Shown here: positions 22,936-33,088 of the stretch, one piece after another | How positions within the stretch are numbered: the first letter of the stretch is position 1 | Layout: every line of letters begins with the position of its first letter | DNA from: Dipteris shenzhenensis | Lineage: Eukaryota > Polypodiophyta > Polypodiopsida > Gleicheniales | Strand: one strand, 5' to 3' | DNA: 64,000 nt | Assembly (NCBI GenBank): GCA_047967505.1 | Contig: CM106539.1 | Translations under genes and position numbers: made by a program | The notes under the pieces: generated by a model | The model's database searches: none | What the model was told of the DNA's origin: nothing | The model's input: the letters and a program-made list of their open reading frames with translations, nothing else

Positions 22936-24389
22936 ATAAAACATATCAATGTCAATTAACATAGGGATCATCATTGAAAATATCTCCAATTACCATCATT
23001 GTGAAAATATATCCCTACTCTCGACCTTTCTTCACACATCTCCCCCTCTCTCGATTCCTCCTCTCGATTAAATATGTCTTAATTCACCCCTCATGAAGCT
23101 AACTTTAAACCCCTTGAAAATTTAATTTGGCACCCTTGTCTAAGGTTCACCAAAATATCCCCCCTCAAGTATCTCCCCCCCATCACCATCACTTAGGTTA
23201 CCCTCACTCCCTCTCTACTCCTATCTCCCTCTCCCCTTGCTTCTCTAGTTGCCCTCAGCTTTTCTCTCCTCCTCGCCCCCTCTTGCTCCTACCTGCTTCT
23301 CCAACTCCTCCCTCTCCCTCTCTTATGCCTCCCTCTCCCTCCAAGACCATGGTTTCTCTCCTCAAGCTATTGATTCTGTGCAACAACGTTATCGACATCG
23401 AGCTTGTTCTGAGCTGAGTGTGTTGGATGATCAAGATACTTTGGTGGTAGCAAAACCAAGGTATGCAAAGGCTAGTAGCTACCACAACTATAAGAGAAGA
23501 GCATCGGTCTCACCCAATGCCCTCAAGCTAGCTATTGCCCTTATCATTAGTGGAGTAGTCATCGGTGCTAATAGGGCATCTAGACTCATCGAGAATCTCC
23601 TTGCCAAGTCTACTACCATTAAGGTAAGCTCCTTCCTCATGTGAATCATTATGTCCTTAGATTTTAAAAAACATAAATATCAAAGAGAAGACTACAACAC
23701 ACAACTGTTGCATGCAAGAGAGATGAGTGCTAGTCCCTAATACAAACATTTATATTGAAACAGCGACTGTAGCACACAACTCTCACAAGGGAGATGAGTT
23801 TACCTATGGGTAGGCTTGTGAGCTAAGTTGGGTGCATTGGTAGCAAGAAGCAGACACAGAGGAATAAAATACGATAATTCAGCCAAGACATGTTAAATTT
23901 AAAAAAACACGTATTTGACCCATTTTTTTGAATCGAAAAAATTTTGGACAAATTAATGCAACTTGGCTATCTGTCCCTCAAAAGCGAGGGTATTAGTAGG
24001 CAATCCTTGTTTCATTGTTTCATAGTTCTAACTATTGATTACCCTCCTAGAAGTTTTTGAAGTGATGCTAGCCGATTACAGTGGCAAAGGTGAGTCAAGG
24101 GGTGCACAACCAAGAAATCTTATGTATCTCTTACGTTCAAGGGGTATTTTAAAAATCCCTCAACTAAAATTTTCTCCCCAATAAAAACACCCCTCTTTAC
24201 TTATGAGCTAACGGATTTTTTTCTTAAGTTGAATTAGAAAACCCCTCCTATTATTGTAATCCTACTAAAAAAAAATTTGAAGTTGAATTAAAATACCCCT
24301 CCTTTGAAATGCATGTGGTGAACTAAAATTTTATGAGGTGAATCCACCGAGAAAGGTGAACACAAGGTTCAAAAGAGTGTCCTTTGCAT
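22936..24389. other. Mostly non-coding; one possible exon
   Basis: A C/T-rich tract at 23,020-23,340 precedes an open frame at 23,249-23,644. Its second half is less biased (VLDDQDTLVVAKPRYAKAS, then a hydrophobic ALKLAIALIISGVV). A GTAAGC donor-like site follows TCTACTACCATTAAG at about 23,623. I recognise no family, and it may be a fragment of an unknown gene. The rest is AT-rich with no gene. Confidence 0.35.
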
Positions 24390-25034
24390 ATTTGAATGTG
24401 AAGCCTTAACGTCTGGTACTTATGAATTCCTGTCGATACCTAATCTCCTAAGGTTGGATTTCTTAAAGAATGACAACTTGGAATTTACTTCCTCCTTGGG
24501 CATCATAGTTCTCCAAGAAAACTTTGTTTCCACATGCTAGAGCCTACTAATCTAGCACTTGATTTGATGAATTCTTGGACATGGGTGTAAACTACGATAT
24601 TGAAATCAAAGTAGACTATGAAATATACCATGCGCACAGGGTAATCCTTGCCACCTATTCAAAGCACAGTATTTGGGTCCCATGGCAAGCAATGAGTCTA
24701 AGATCGTTCAAATTGAAGATATGGAAGCATCTATTATCCCATGAAATGCTGCATTATATATAGAAGGATTTTTATCCAGGTGATGATAGAAGGATCTCAG
24801 GATCACTATTTTGATCAACCATGTTAGTAGCTTATCATCTTCTAGTTGCAACAGATCGATACATGTTGGACCAACTTTTGAGACTGCTCTATGAATCAAA
24901 GTCATGCAAACAAGGAAGTGTCAACAATGTGGTCATCACTGTTATCTTTTTAGAGCAGCATCATTTGTCAAAGGTAAAAGCCACATATTTGAGAGCTGTT
25001 ACCATGAGTCTTGCAACAGTAATGGAGAGTGATG
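24390..25034 (+). pseudogene. MATH-BTB (BPM-like) gene fragment, nonsense mutated
   Basis: The first part encodes the end of a MATH domain (LDFLKNDNLEFTSSLGIIV). It is followed in another frame by a BTB/POZ domain (VDYEIYHAHRVILATYSKHS) and then YHLLVATDRYMLDQLLRLL, ESKSCKQGSVNNVV and EQHHLSKVKATYL, the typical order of plant BPM proteins. BPMs are substrate adaptors of CUL3 E3 ubiquitin ligases in the nucleus and cytoplasm. In-frame TAG (24,761-24,763) and TGA (24,815-24,817) interrupt BTB, and the MATH part lies in another frame. The fragment ends at VMESDG followed by GTTAGT, where BPM genes commonly have an intron, so it looks like a DNA-level copy, not a retrocopy. The next exon was not found. 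Confidence 0.82.
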
Positions 25035-25039
25035 GTTAG

Positions 25040-26718
25040 TATACTTCGGCAAAAACTTTCCCTTCTCAAATTTTAAATAAGTTTACTAATGTAAAACACA
25101 TCATATTGTAGTTCTTTTAAGTGCTTTCTATTGTAATACTTTTCCTATATGTGCTTGAATATTTAATTTGTTTTTCATTACCATGTAGCTGTTTGTCTAT
25201 TTGAATATGAGTAGTACCTATAGGAGGGGCATATGAGCAACCAATCAAAGGTAATCTTTTTGCTTCTAAACTAAGTAAAGAAAATGATTCAAAAAGATGA
25301 GCAAAAAATTAGATGAAAAGAAAGAAGAGCAGAAACAAAAATTGACGAGAGAAGGCCATCCTCTCTCATGTTGTAAATAACCAAAGAGGAAGTGTGCCAC
25401 ATCTCCACATAAATCACGTATGGATTTTTGTTCTTTGGTTTACAGCATTCTTATTTATATATTTTTTGAAAAAATTCTCTCATTTTTAAAATTTTAATTA
25501 TTTTGGGTTTCTAAAGGCAAATATCCTTAATTCGTCGATTGAATTGTAAAGTTCCATTTTTACAACACATTCAGACTTTCATCCTATAAACTTATGCTTA
25601 TACATAACTAGATCTCTCTTTTTTTATGAATGTTCTTAATGGTGAGTGAGTGCTATGGAATCAAAAGAAACGATCATGTTGCATGCAAAATAGAAGGATG
25701 ATAACACCAAATTTCATGCATGCAAAATCCAAGGACAATAACACCGACCTTCATGCGAATGTCCATCTCATTATATATCTTAAAGGTCATAGTGCGGATT
25801 CCTTCCATGTCACCAAAGAGAGAATTCACAAGCTCATGCAAGCAATTTCTTATTCATATATTTGTTAGGCTTCCATTTTCAAAAGCGCTAAAATTTGTTC
25901 ATCGCAAATAAAAAAAGCACTACTCTTGAATATTTATAAGAAGGATCAAGTCCGATGGACCTTGTGTCACGTCTATCTCTAAAATCTTCCTTTATTTTCT
26001 ATCGATTTTTGAAAAATAATGAGCTATAAAATTGAGTTTATATTTTAAAGTTAGTGATTATGTTTTTAAAGCTAAAATTTAAAAAAATAAATTAAACCTA
26101 TAGGAAACCCAATTCAATTAATAAATAAATGCAACATCATACAAGCCTAGCAAGTAATCCAACTAGATTGGTTATTGGTTATATGCTTCACAACAAAAAG
26201 AATCTAAAACATTGAGTTTCAAATTAAAATAATGCAACAACATGTCAATCTATCAAGTAATGCACCTTTGAGTCACAATAGAAATATATATGCTATTTAT
26301 AAATTCTCCATCAAGAATCACAAGTAAAGCTATTTAAGGTAACGGCACTCTTGCGTAGTAATTCTTTGCAACATATTGCTTTCTTAATAGCCAGCATAAT
26401 TTTAGATTTCAACTAGTGTGTATTTTAATACTCAAATTAACTTTTAAGTTATTTGTTACTTTACAATGTGGTAGGGAACACATCTTTTTTCCAAATCCGT
26501 TTCCTTTTTATTTTAGTTTAAACAAACATGTTTTGGATAGATCTTGTCAAGTGCTACCAGTAATTTGTCTCTAGATGAGGAGTTATTCTAAAAGACACAT
26601 CCTTGTCTAAACATTAGATAGGGGATTTTACATGTCGCATATGATAAAAATTTAGACTACACTGAAGTATCTTCATCTACAATGATAAAAAAATACAAAT
26701 ACAATTTCAAGTCAAATC
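25040..26718. other. AT-rich intergenic, nothing recognised
   Basis: No domain, repeat family or RNA gene is visible. AT content is high and open frames are short. Confidence 0.6.
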
Positions 26719-26723
26719 AAAAT

Positions 26724-27059
26724 TGTTGAAGTAGTGAGCTCACCACATGATCATCCAATTGGGTAGTGGGCCCAACGGGAGATTGTAGCATGATTGTCGG
26801 TAGCCCTAAGCTGTAGAGCCAGCTAACCGTATACCTAGTCATTTGACTATTATTTGTTGTGTAGAGGCAGTGTAGTGGAGTTGTTGCTTGTGTAAAGGAG
26901 CCGTTGTTGAGTAGTTGTAGTGTGGCTGAAGAGTTGTGTATGCCTCCACTTCTATTGTGAACGAATAACTCATTTCTTTTGTGTATACTTGCGCAATAGT
27001 AGAGCTTAATTTCCCCCCTCTTTGATGTATTATCTTTGTTTTGGTGTTGTTTTCTTTCA
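26724..27059 (+). repeat. 5' LTR of Copia C
   Basis: It begins TGTTGAAGTAGTGAGCTC and ends TTTCTTTCA immediately before the PBS. It is similar throughout to the 3' LTR, with several indels. Confidence 0.88.
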
Positions 27060-27100
27060 TGGTATCAGAGCTCCGCATTCTTTTACATGGTATCAGAGCC
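27060..27100 (+). promoter_or_regulatory. Primer-binding site of Copia C, duplicated
   Basis: TGGTATCAGAGC is present at 27,060-27,071, directly after the LTR, and again at 27,089-27,100. The first is in the functional position. The second is part of a 29-bp offset duplication. Confidence 0.88.
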
Positions 27101-27907
27101 TACAGGGCCTCAAGTAAACATTATGTGTCTTCCAAGGTTGACATTTTGTCCACAATTTTTGTGGAGGTTGGTATTTCATCCATCATTGGTGTGAAGGATG
27201 ACATCTCAATCACAATCAGTGTGTAGAGTGTTGAAAGCTTGGATCCACAAACATTATGGAGTGTTGAAAGCTCAAATCTACAAACAGTGCGGAGTGTTGA
27301 AAGAATTTTCATTTTGCAAGTAGTGTATTTCCTTAGAAGAAGTTTGGGTTGCATTTTTAGTATAGACAAGGCTCTCTATTGCATTTTGAAGTTTGAAGAC
27401 CACTCTGTGTTGAAATAGACTCTATATCAAAAGGTAGAAGGAAAGGTATGACCTTTAAAGACCTACAAAAAGCATTGTAAAATGTTTAAATACACACGCT
27501 AAATCTTGGATTATTTATTGAAGTAAAGTTGTAGAGGTTATTAAGAGCTACACTTTTTGTTTTGACATTACCTCAATCCAAGATCGGGAGCAAAAGTTAT
27601 AGTCTCCGAAAGAAGTGCTAGAAAAAATCACTACTTGAGGAGGGGCTCTTAGATTTGTTACAAGGGACTATATCATGTTGTGATGATTTGATCTTCTTAT
27701 TCAGTTTTAATGCCTCATATACCAATTATTGCCAGATATGCACTTTGTATGCTCATAAGAGTAGTATTTGACAAAGAACACAAGGAAATCAGTACAATGC
27801 CTTATTAGATCAATTTCATGCATACATTGAGGCATTTGTTGTGAATAGTGAGATTGTTGTTCCGTTGTTTATTTGGTGCTTGCTACCCAAATTTTTTGGT
27901 TAAGAAA

Positions 27908-28775
27908 ATGGACGAGAACATTGGCATAGAGAAGTTGACTAAGGCTAACTATCAGTCGTGGAAGTCTAGAATGCACAACTACGTGACTGGAAAAGGTCTT
28001 TGGGGTTATCTAAGCAAAGATAGAGAGCAATCCATGCTGCTCGAAGGAGATGTTTTTGCATATCAACTTAAGGCTTGGGAAGAATGGAATGAAAATGATT
28101 AAAAATTATGTATCTAATTTTTACAAATGTAACAAATGGCATAATTGGCCATATGTAAGACTTAGAATTACACAAGATGCATGGAAAACATTGGAAAAGT
28201 TTTACAACAACAATGCCAAGGCCAGGAAGATACAATTGAAGAATGAGTAATGTGAAGAAGAAAAATATGTATGTGAATGACTATGTTAAAAATAAAAGAG
28301 ATTGATGATGCCTTAGGTTCTATTGGAGTAGAACGAGATGATGACTTTGTGTCCATAACCTTGAATGTATTAAGAAGATGAGAAGTGGAAGTCATTGCGA
28401 CTTCAATTTATGTACGAGAAAATCTCCAATTTGGAAGAAGTGACATCTCTCATTATTACTAAAAAGCTGGTTCAAGATGGAGGAAGCAACAATGAGCAAG
28501 AATGTGCTAGTGCCTCCTACTTAGACTCCAGTATAGAGACAAGGGGAGATTGCCGAGAGGCCGTGGTACTAGAAGAGCTGGTAGTGGATACCAGTAGAAC
28601 TATAAAAATCAATAGTATTCTCGTGAGAGATCTCAAGATTGAGGAAGAGAAAACTATTGAGAAAGGGGGAGCAATGGAGGCTGAGGTAGATGGCAAAAAA
28701 ATGGACAAATTGCAAATTGGAGTGGTTGCTATAATTGTGGAAAACTAGGTCACATTGAAAAGTTTTGTTACAAGA
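27908..28775 (+). pseudogene. Copia C gag, several frameshifts
   Basis: The start MDENIGIEKLTKANYQSWKS is the typical N-terminus of UBN2-type Copia gag. The frame stops at 28,100. Pieces of the capsid continue in other frames (DAWKTLEKFYNNNAKARK near 28,180). A CCHC zinc knuckle (CYNCGKLGHIEKFC) is encoded at 28,727-28,768. Confidence 0.85.
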
Positions 28776-28910
28776 AACAAGCAAAGAATGACAAATTGCA
28801 GCAAGGCAATTATGCATCATACAGCAGGAAAAAGGAAGAGAGAGGAGAAGATATGTTTTTAATGCAACATATGTAAATGCCATTTTGTAGGAAAGGGCTA
28901 ATAAAGATGT

Positions 28911-29082
28911 ATGGTATGTGGACGCAGGTGCATCAAACCACATGAGCGGCTTGAATTTGTCAAAACAGGCGATGATACTTGTCAGATAATTGAGCACATT
29001 GATAGAATTCCTTTTAACATGCAAAATGGAAAAACAAAGTATTTGGATGATGTATTACATGTGCCACGTATTACTAAGAACT
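28911..29082 (+). pseudogene. Copia C protease
   Basis: WYVDAGASNHMS (from 28,912) is the aspartic protease site with DAGA in place of the usual DSGA. After a frame change it continues to DDVLHVPRITKNL, the conserved end of the Copia protease region. Confidence 0.78.
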
Positions 29083-29173
29083 TGAGTAGAATTATCCATG
29101 CCAGGCAATATGGCTTTGTTCATGGAAGGAATATTCAAGATGCAGTGCTCAATGTCAAGCATTTGATAGAATA
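29083..29173 (+). pseudogene. LINE-like RT motif inside Copia C
   Basis: In the same frame as the protease end comes HARQYGFVHGRNIQDAVLNV. The Q-x-GF-x-x-GR-x-I-x-D pattern is that of non-LTR retrotransposon reverse transcriptases, not of Copia. It occupies the place where integrase should begin. Confidence 0.5.
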
Positions 29174-29239
29174 AGCTAGAATTTCATCATAGTTCTATGG
29201 ATAGATTGGGTTTTGGGTATGAGTTTTGTGCCATGACTT

Positions 29240-29580
29240 CTGTATGGAGTTTGATACGAAGGACCTTAGTGAGCTAAGGTACTTCTTGGAAATTCAATTG
29301 ATTTGTACTCCTCATGGGGTATGAATGCTACAATGGAAGTATATATTAGATATGCCCCTAAAGATTGAGATGACAGCATGTACGCCGAGTGCCACACCAA
29401 CGGAAAAGTTACAGCTTAATTTTGGAGAGGAATTAGATCCAACCATGTACAAGAAGTTGGTTGGAGGTTTGTCGTATGCTACCTTGACTAGGCTACATAT
29501 GTGTCATGATATTGGAGTGCTGAGTTTATATATGCAATACCCAAGGAAGCCACATTTGGATGCAACATAAAGGATGCTCT
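29240..29580 (+). pseudogene. Copia C reverse transcriptase, C-terminal part
   Basis: MEFDTKDLSELRYFLEIQL is the block that follows the catalytic YVDD motif in Copia RT. It continues to ILDMPLKIEMTACTPSATPT, LVGGLSYATLTR and HDIGVLSLYMQYPRKPHLDA. The catalytic palm is absent. Stops interrupt it near 29,320 and 29,570. Confidence 0.85.
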
Positions 29581-29594
29581 AGTATGTAGAGGCT

Positions 29595-30128
29595 ATGCTA
29601 AATTATGGGGGGATGTTTTATGCATATGGTATAGCCATAAAGGCATTTGGATACACCAATGTAGATTGGGCAAGTAGCTCTTATGTTAGAAGATTGACCA
29701 ATGGCTATGCTCTTAATTTTGGTAGTGGCATGACAACTTGGAATAGTAAGAAGCAAAATATCATTGCATTATCTAGTACTGAGGTTGAGTACAGAAGAAT
29801 GGCAGCATGTAAGATAACTTGGTTGAGAAAGCTACTACATGACTTGGGAGAAGATGTTGCCAAAGAAGTCACATTGTATTGTGACAATATGAGTCGCATT
29901 TAGCTAGCAAATAATCCGATGTATCATGCAAGGACAGAGCACATAGAAATGCATTATCATTATGTGATGGAGAAGGTGCTTGCTAGAGAGATTGCTTTGC
30001 TATATGTTACAATAAATGAGCAAGCTACCGACATATACACAAAGTCATTAGGTATAGAGAAGCACCGAAAGTTTCGAAGCATGATGGATGTCATGACGTT
30101 TGGGGTTGAGCTCGAGGGGGAGTGCTAA
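29595..30128 (+). pseudogene. Copia C RNase H
   Basis: The frame carries GYTNVDWASSSYVRRLTNGY, WNSKKQNIIALSSTEVEY and YCDNMSRI. After a TAG it continues HARTEHIEMHYHYV and ADIYTKSLGIEKHRKF to the stop before the polypurine tract. This is the usual Copia RNase H with its C-terminal tail. Confidence 0.88.
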
Positions 30129-30471
30129 AATAGTGAGCTCACCACATGATCATCCACCTGGGTAGTGGACCCAATGGCCATCGACATGATACATTAGGCA
30201 GTTGCAACACGATTGCTGGTAGCCGACCCTAAGGTGCGAAGCTAGCCAACCATATACCTAGTCATTGTATAGAGGTCACCGGAGTAGTGGAGCTATTGTT
30301 TTGTGTAGAGGAGCTGTTGTTGAGCAATTGTGTGGCTGAAGAGCTGTGTATGCCTCTACGTCTCTTGTGATTGGAAAACTCCTCTCTTGTGTATATACTT
30401 GTGTAGTAGAAGAGCTCAAGCTCCCCCTTCTTTTATTGTTTTATTATTGTTGTTGTTGTTTTAGTTTTACA
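30123..30471 (+). repeat. 3' LTR of Copia C
   Basis: It is preceded by the purine tract GCTCGAGGGGGAG and begins TGCTAAAATAGTGAGC. It ends GTTTTACA before the AAAAT duplication. Confidence 0.88.
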
Positions 30472-30476
30472 AAAAT

Positions 30477-32091
30477 AACACTGATAATATAAGAGATGTT
30501 AGCTTACTTATGAATGCAAAAAAAAAAGAAAACAACTACTTTTTTATTAGGCATGAGATACAATATACAAGCTTCATGAGGAAATCTATAATTGAAGATG
30601 TTTGGGCATGCACTTTCACCCCATTTGGTTAATAGCACCTACCACCACCATATACTAATTACCAGTGTTCATGGGGGAACATTCATGAGTTTTATGAAAC
30701 TTCTATGTGAAACTAAGACACAAGATAAGTCTTGATAAAACATATCCTATAGCAGCAGCTTAGCTACCAAGGAAATGCACCTACCTGAGTGGCTACAAGT
30801 GCTTGATTTCCCATGGGGATGCTCACTTGGCAAGTGTGTTCACTAGCTTGAGTGTATGTATTAAATGGGAATATTCAAGCTTTGATCTATTTAGGGATAT
30901 GCCCACCCACATCTTTTCGTGTGTGTGTGCGCACGCGCGCGCACTTGATTTCCCATGGGGATGCTCACTTGGCAAGCGCGTTCACTAGCTCGAGTGTATG
31001 TATTAAATGGGAATATTCAAGCTTTGATCTCTTTAGGGATATGCCCACCCACATCTTTGTGTTTGTGTGTGCATGTGCGTGTGCGTGTGCATCTCCGGGT
31101 CCGTGTGCATGTGCGTGTGCATGCATGACTTTGAATGCATGTGTAGAAATGATATTTTTAGCTTAATTTACCCATAAATGGACTGACTAGAAAAAAATGT
31201 TACCTTTCAACCAACCTGACTCTGGTAGGTCTGTCTATGATAACACTACAGTATTTGACCCCTTCAACCAGAGTCATTCAACTCTTGGTTAGAATCCCAT
31301 CTGATAGGCCCTTAAGGTCATTCGGCATCTACCAGAGCCTTTATGGCCATGTTGCATAATCAAGCAAACCGCCATCATAGGGCGTTCTCGTGGTTAGTAG
31401 TTCAAAATTCTTAGTTTAAGTACCCAACATCATCACAAATTGTGGATGACAATTGGTCAGAAAGTAGGCACATCGCCCCATTGCAAAGAGGATGTTGAAC
31501 TTTAGTTGATTTTGTAATACAAAGTATTTTCAGTTCTATCGCCTCCAACATTGAGTGGTTAGACTCTGCGGTGGCACATTAGTCACATTCTATATACAAG
31601 CATCTAGCTTTTCTTTTCAGTTATCTGCTTTATTTATGTTCTTTTTGTTCCACATCCAATCTCATGTGCATACAATGAGACCCAACCCAAAAACACATTG
31701 AGTTCTACCCCAACTCATTTTCTTCATTTCTGACTTGTGGCATATTTTTTGCAAACAGTGCATTGATACATTGGTTGACGATGTAGAAATAAACATTCGC
31801 TAACACTTTGGCAAACACAATTGTTCCCTCTACCCCTATGATACCAACATGTGTGTGTGCATGAAGCCCGTTATATTTGTTGTGAGCAACATCGATCGTT
31901 TGACTTACTAGACTCTGTAGGAGGCTCCTAGTAGCGGTCTACCCGATAACACTCACTTCAAGGGTTCGCTCGCCTCTTTCTCGCGCTTCGCATAGCATAC
32001 GAGGGGTGTCATCTCGATACCACCACCGTATCCTCCCTTGTTGCATTTCCACTTGTGTGTTACTCGTGCCTGCACTTGTTTTCGACCAACC
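30477..32091. other. Intergenic
   Basis: No gene is recognised. It contains one tandem duplication with GT/GC tracts. Confidence 0.55.
30802..31130 (+). repeat. 143-bp tandem duplication with alternating purine-pyrimidine tracts
   Basis: TTGATTTCCCATGGGGATGC through GCCCACCCACATCTTT occurs at 30,802-30,918 and again at 30,945-31,059. The copies are joined by GTGTGTGTGCGCACGCGCGCGCAC and followed by (GTGTGC)n. The open frames over it are a by-product of the duplication. Confidence 0.88.
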
Positions 32092-32481
32092 ATGATGGTA
32101 AAATACCCTAACTTCTTAGGACGTGATACTGACAATGTTGATGCCCATATTATGCTGTTTGAGAATGCTTGGCAGGCCAATGTTCCAGTAGCGCAATGCA
32201 CCGAGACACTGAAGATGTCCATGTTCCTTCTGACAATCTAGCAGAAAGCGTCACTCTAGGTGACCCAGTACATTGATTACCCATTTGCAAATTTTGCGGC
32301 TCTCCACGTGACCTTTCTCCTTTGACACCACGAAGAAAAGACTGCCATCCATATCCTCACCAAGATTCCTTGTATGGACCAAAAGAATCTCACACCCGAC
32401 AATTATGTGGCCAGGTGTCGAACGCTTTTTAACTAGCACACCGTCGCGAATCAGCTCACCCAACAAGGGTTTTATGGTTTA
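32092..32481 (+). pseudogene. Gypsy-type gag fragment with several stops
   Basis: A single frame, interrupted by TAG and TGA codons, encodes FLGRDTDNVDAHIMLFENAW, then TQYIDYPFANFAALHVTFLL and NLTPDNYVARCRTL. The spacing and the aromatic W/F/L pattern fit the Ty3/Gypsy retrotransposon gag domain (Retrotrans_gag). No zinc knuckle, LTR or pol was found next to it, so it is a short relic. The assignment rests on pattern resemblance. Confidence 0.5.
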
Positions 32482-32814
32482 AGCATAGTATATACCCAGT
32501 TTACGTGTGAAATGTTTTGGGAAGACTATCTGCATTTTTGAAAAAATACGGATAGAGTTTTATGCTTTCAACATAGTGCAATCCCCAGTTTAAGTAGTGA
32601 AGTGCAAATTCACGGGGTGTGAAGTATTTGAGTTATTAGATTTCCATTGGCATCAACTTTACCTTCAGATTTGTGAATCGTGATAGCAAACACATGACAA
32701 TGTCAAAATGTGTCAGTTTACAACATATTGTAGCAATGTCAAACTCAAGCATTCCAGTTTTTTAAACAAACTATACTATGAGATATACCTTATCAATGAA
32801 CATAACAAAATCCT

Positions 32815-33088
32815 TGAAGGATAGAGAGAATGAGTGAGAGCAAGAGAGATTGAGAGAGTAGGAAGCTTGGAAGCTGAAGACGTAGTTGCAATAGAATAGA
32901 GTAAGAGAGTACAACTCAAAGTGAGAAAGATAAGGTTTTGTCCTAGTGACAAAACCTTAGTAGTCACTAACCATAGTTAGTGAACTAACTGCGGTTAGGG
33001 GGAAAAACCTCTTAAAGAGGAAAAAGTGCCCTTAACTAGCTTATTATATTACATTGGTCACTGCTGAATTATATCTATAATTCTAACA
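32815..33088 (-). repeat. 3' LTR of Copia D
   Basis: Plus-strand ends are TGAAGGATAG and TTCTAACA. The flanking CCCCCTGC (from 33,090) is the reverse complement of the polypurine tract. It contains three consecutive inverted repeats at 32,932-33,020. Confidence 0.95.

Larger units (their letters stand above)
26724..30471 (+). mobile_element. Copia retrotransposon C, internally deleted
   Basis: A 3.75-kb plus-strand Copia element with diverged LTRs (26,724-27,059 and 30,123-30,471) and a perfect 5-bp target-site duplication AAAAT (26,719-26,723 and 30,472-30,476). It retains gag, a protease, the C-terminal part of RT and RNase H. The integrase and N-terminal RT are missing and replaced by about 100 bp that resembles a non-LTR RT. 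Reading frames are repeatedly broken. The LTRs differ much more than those of Copia B or D, so it is the oldest complete insertion here. Confidence 0.92.
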
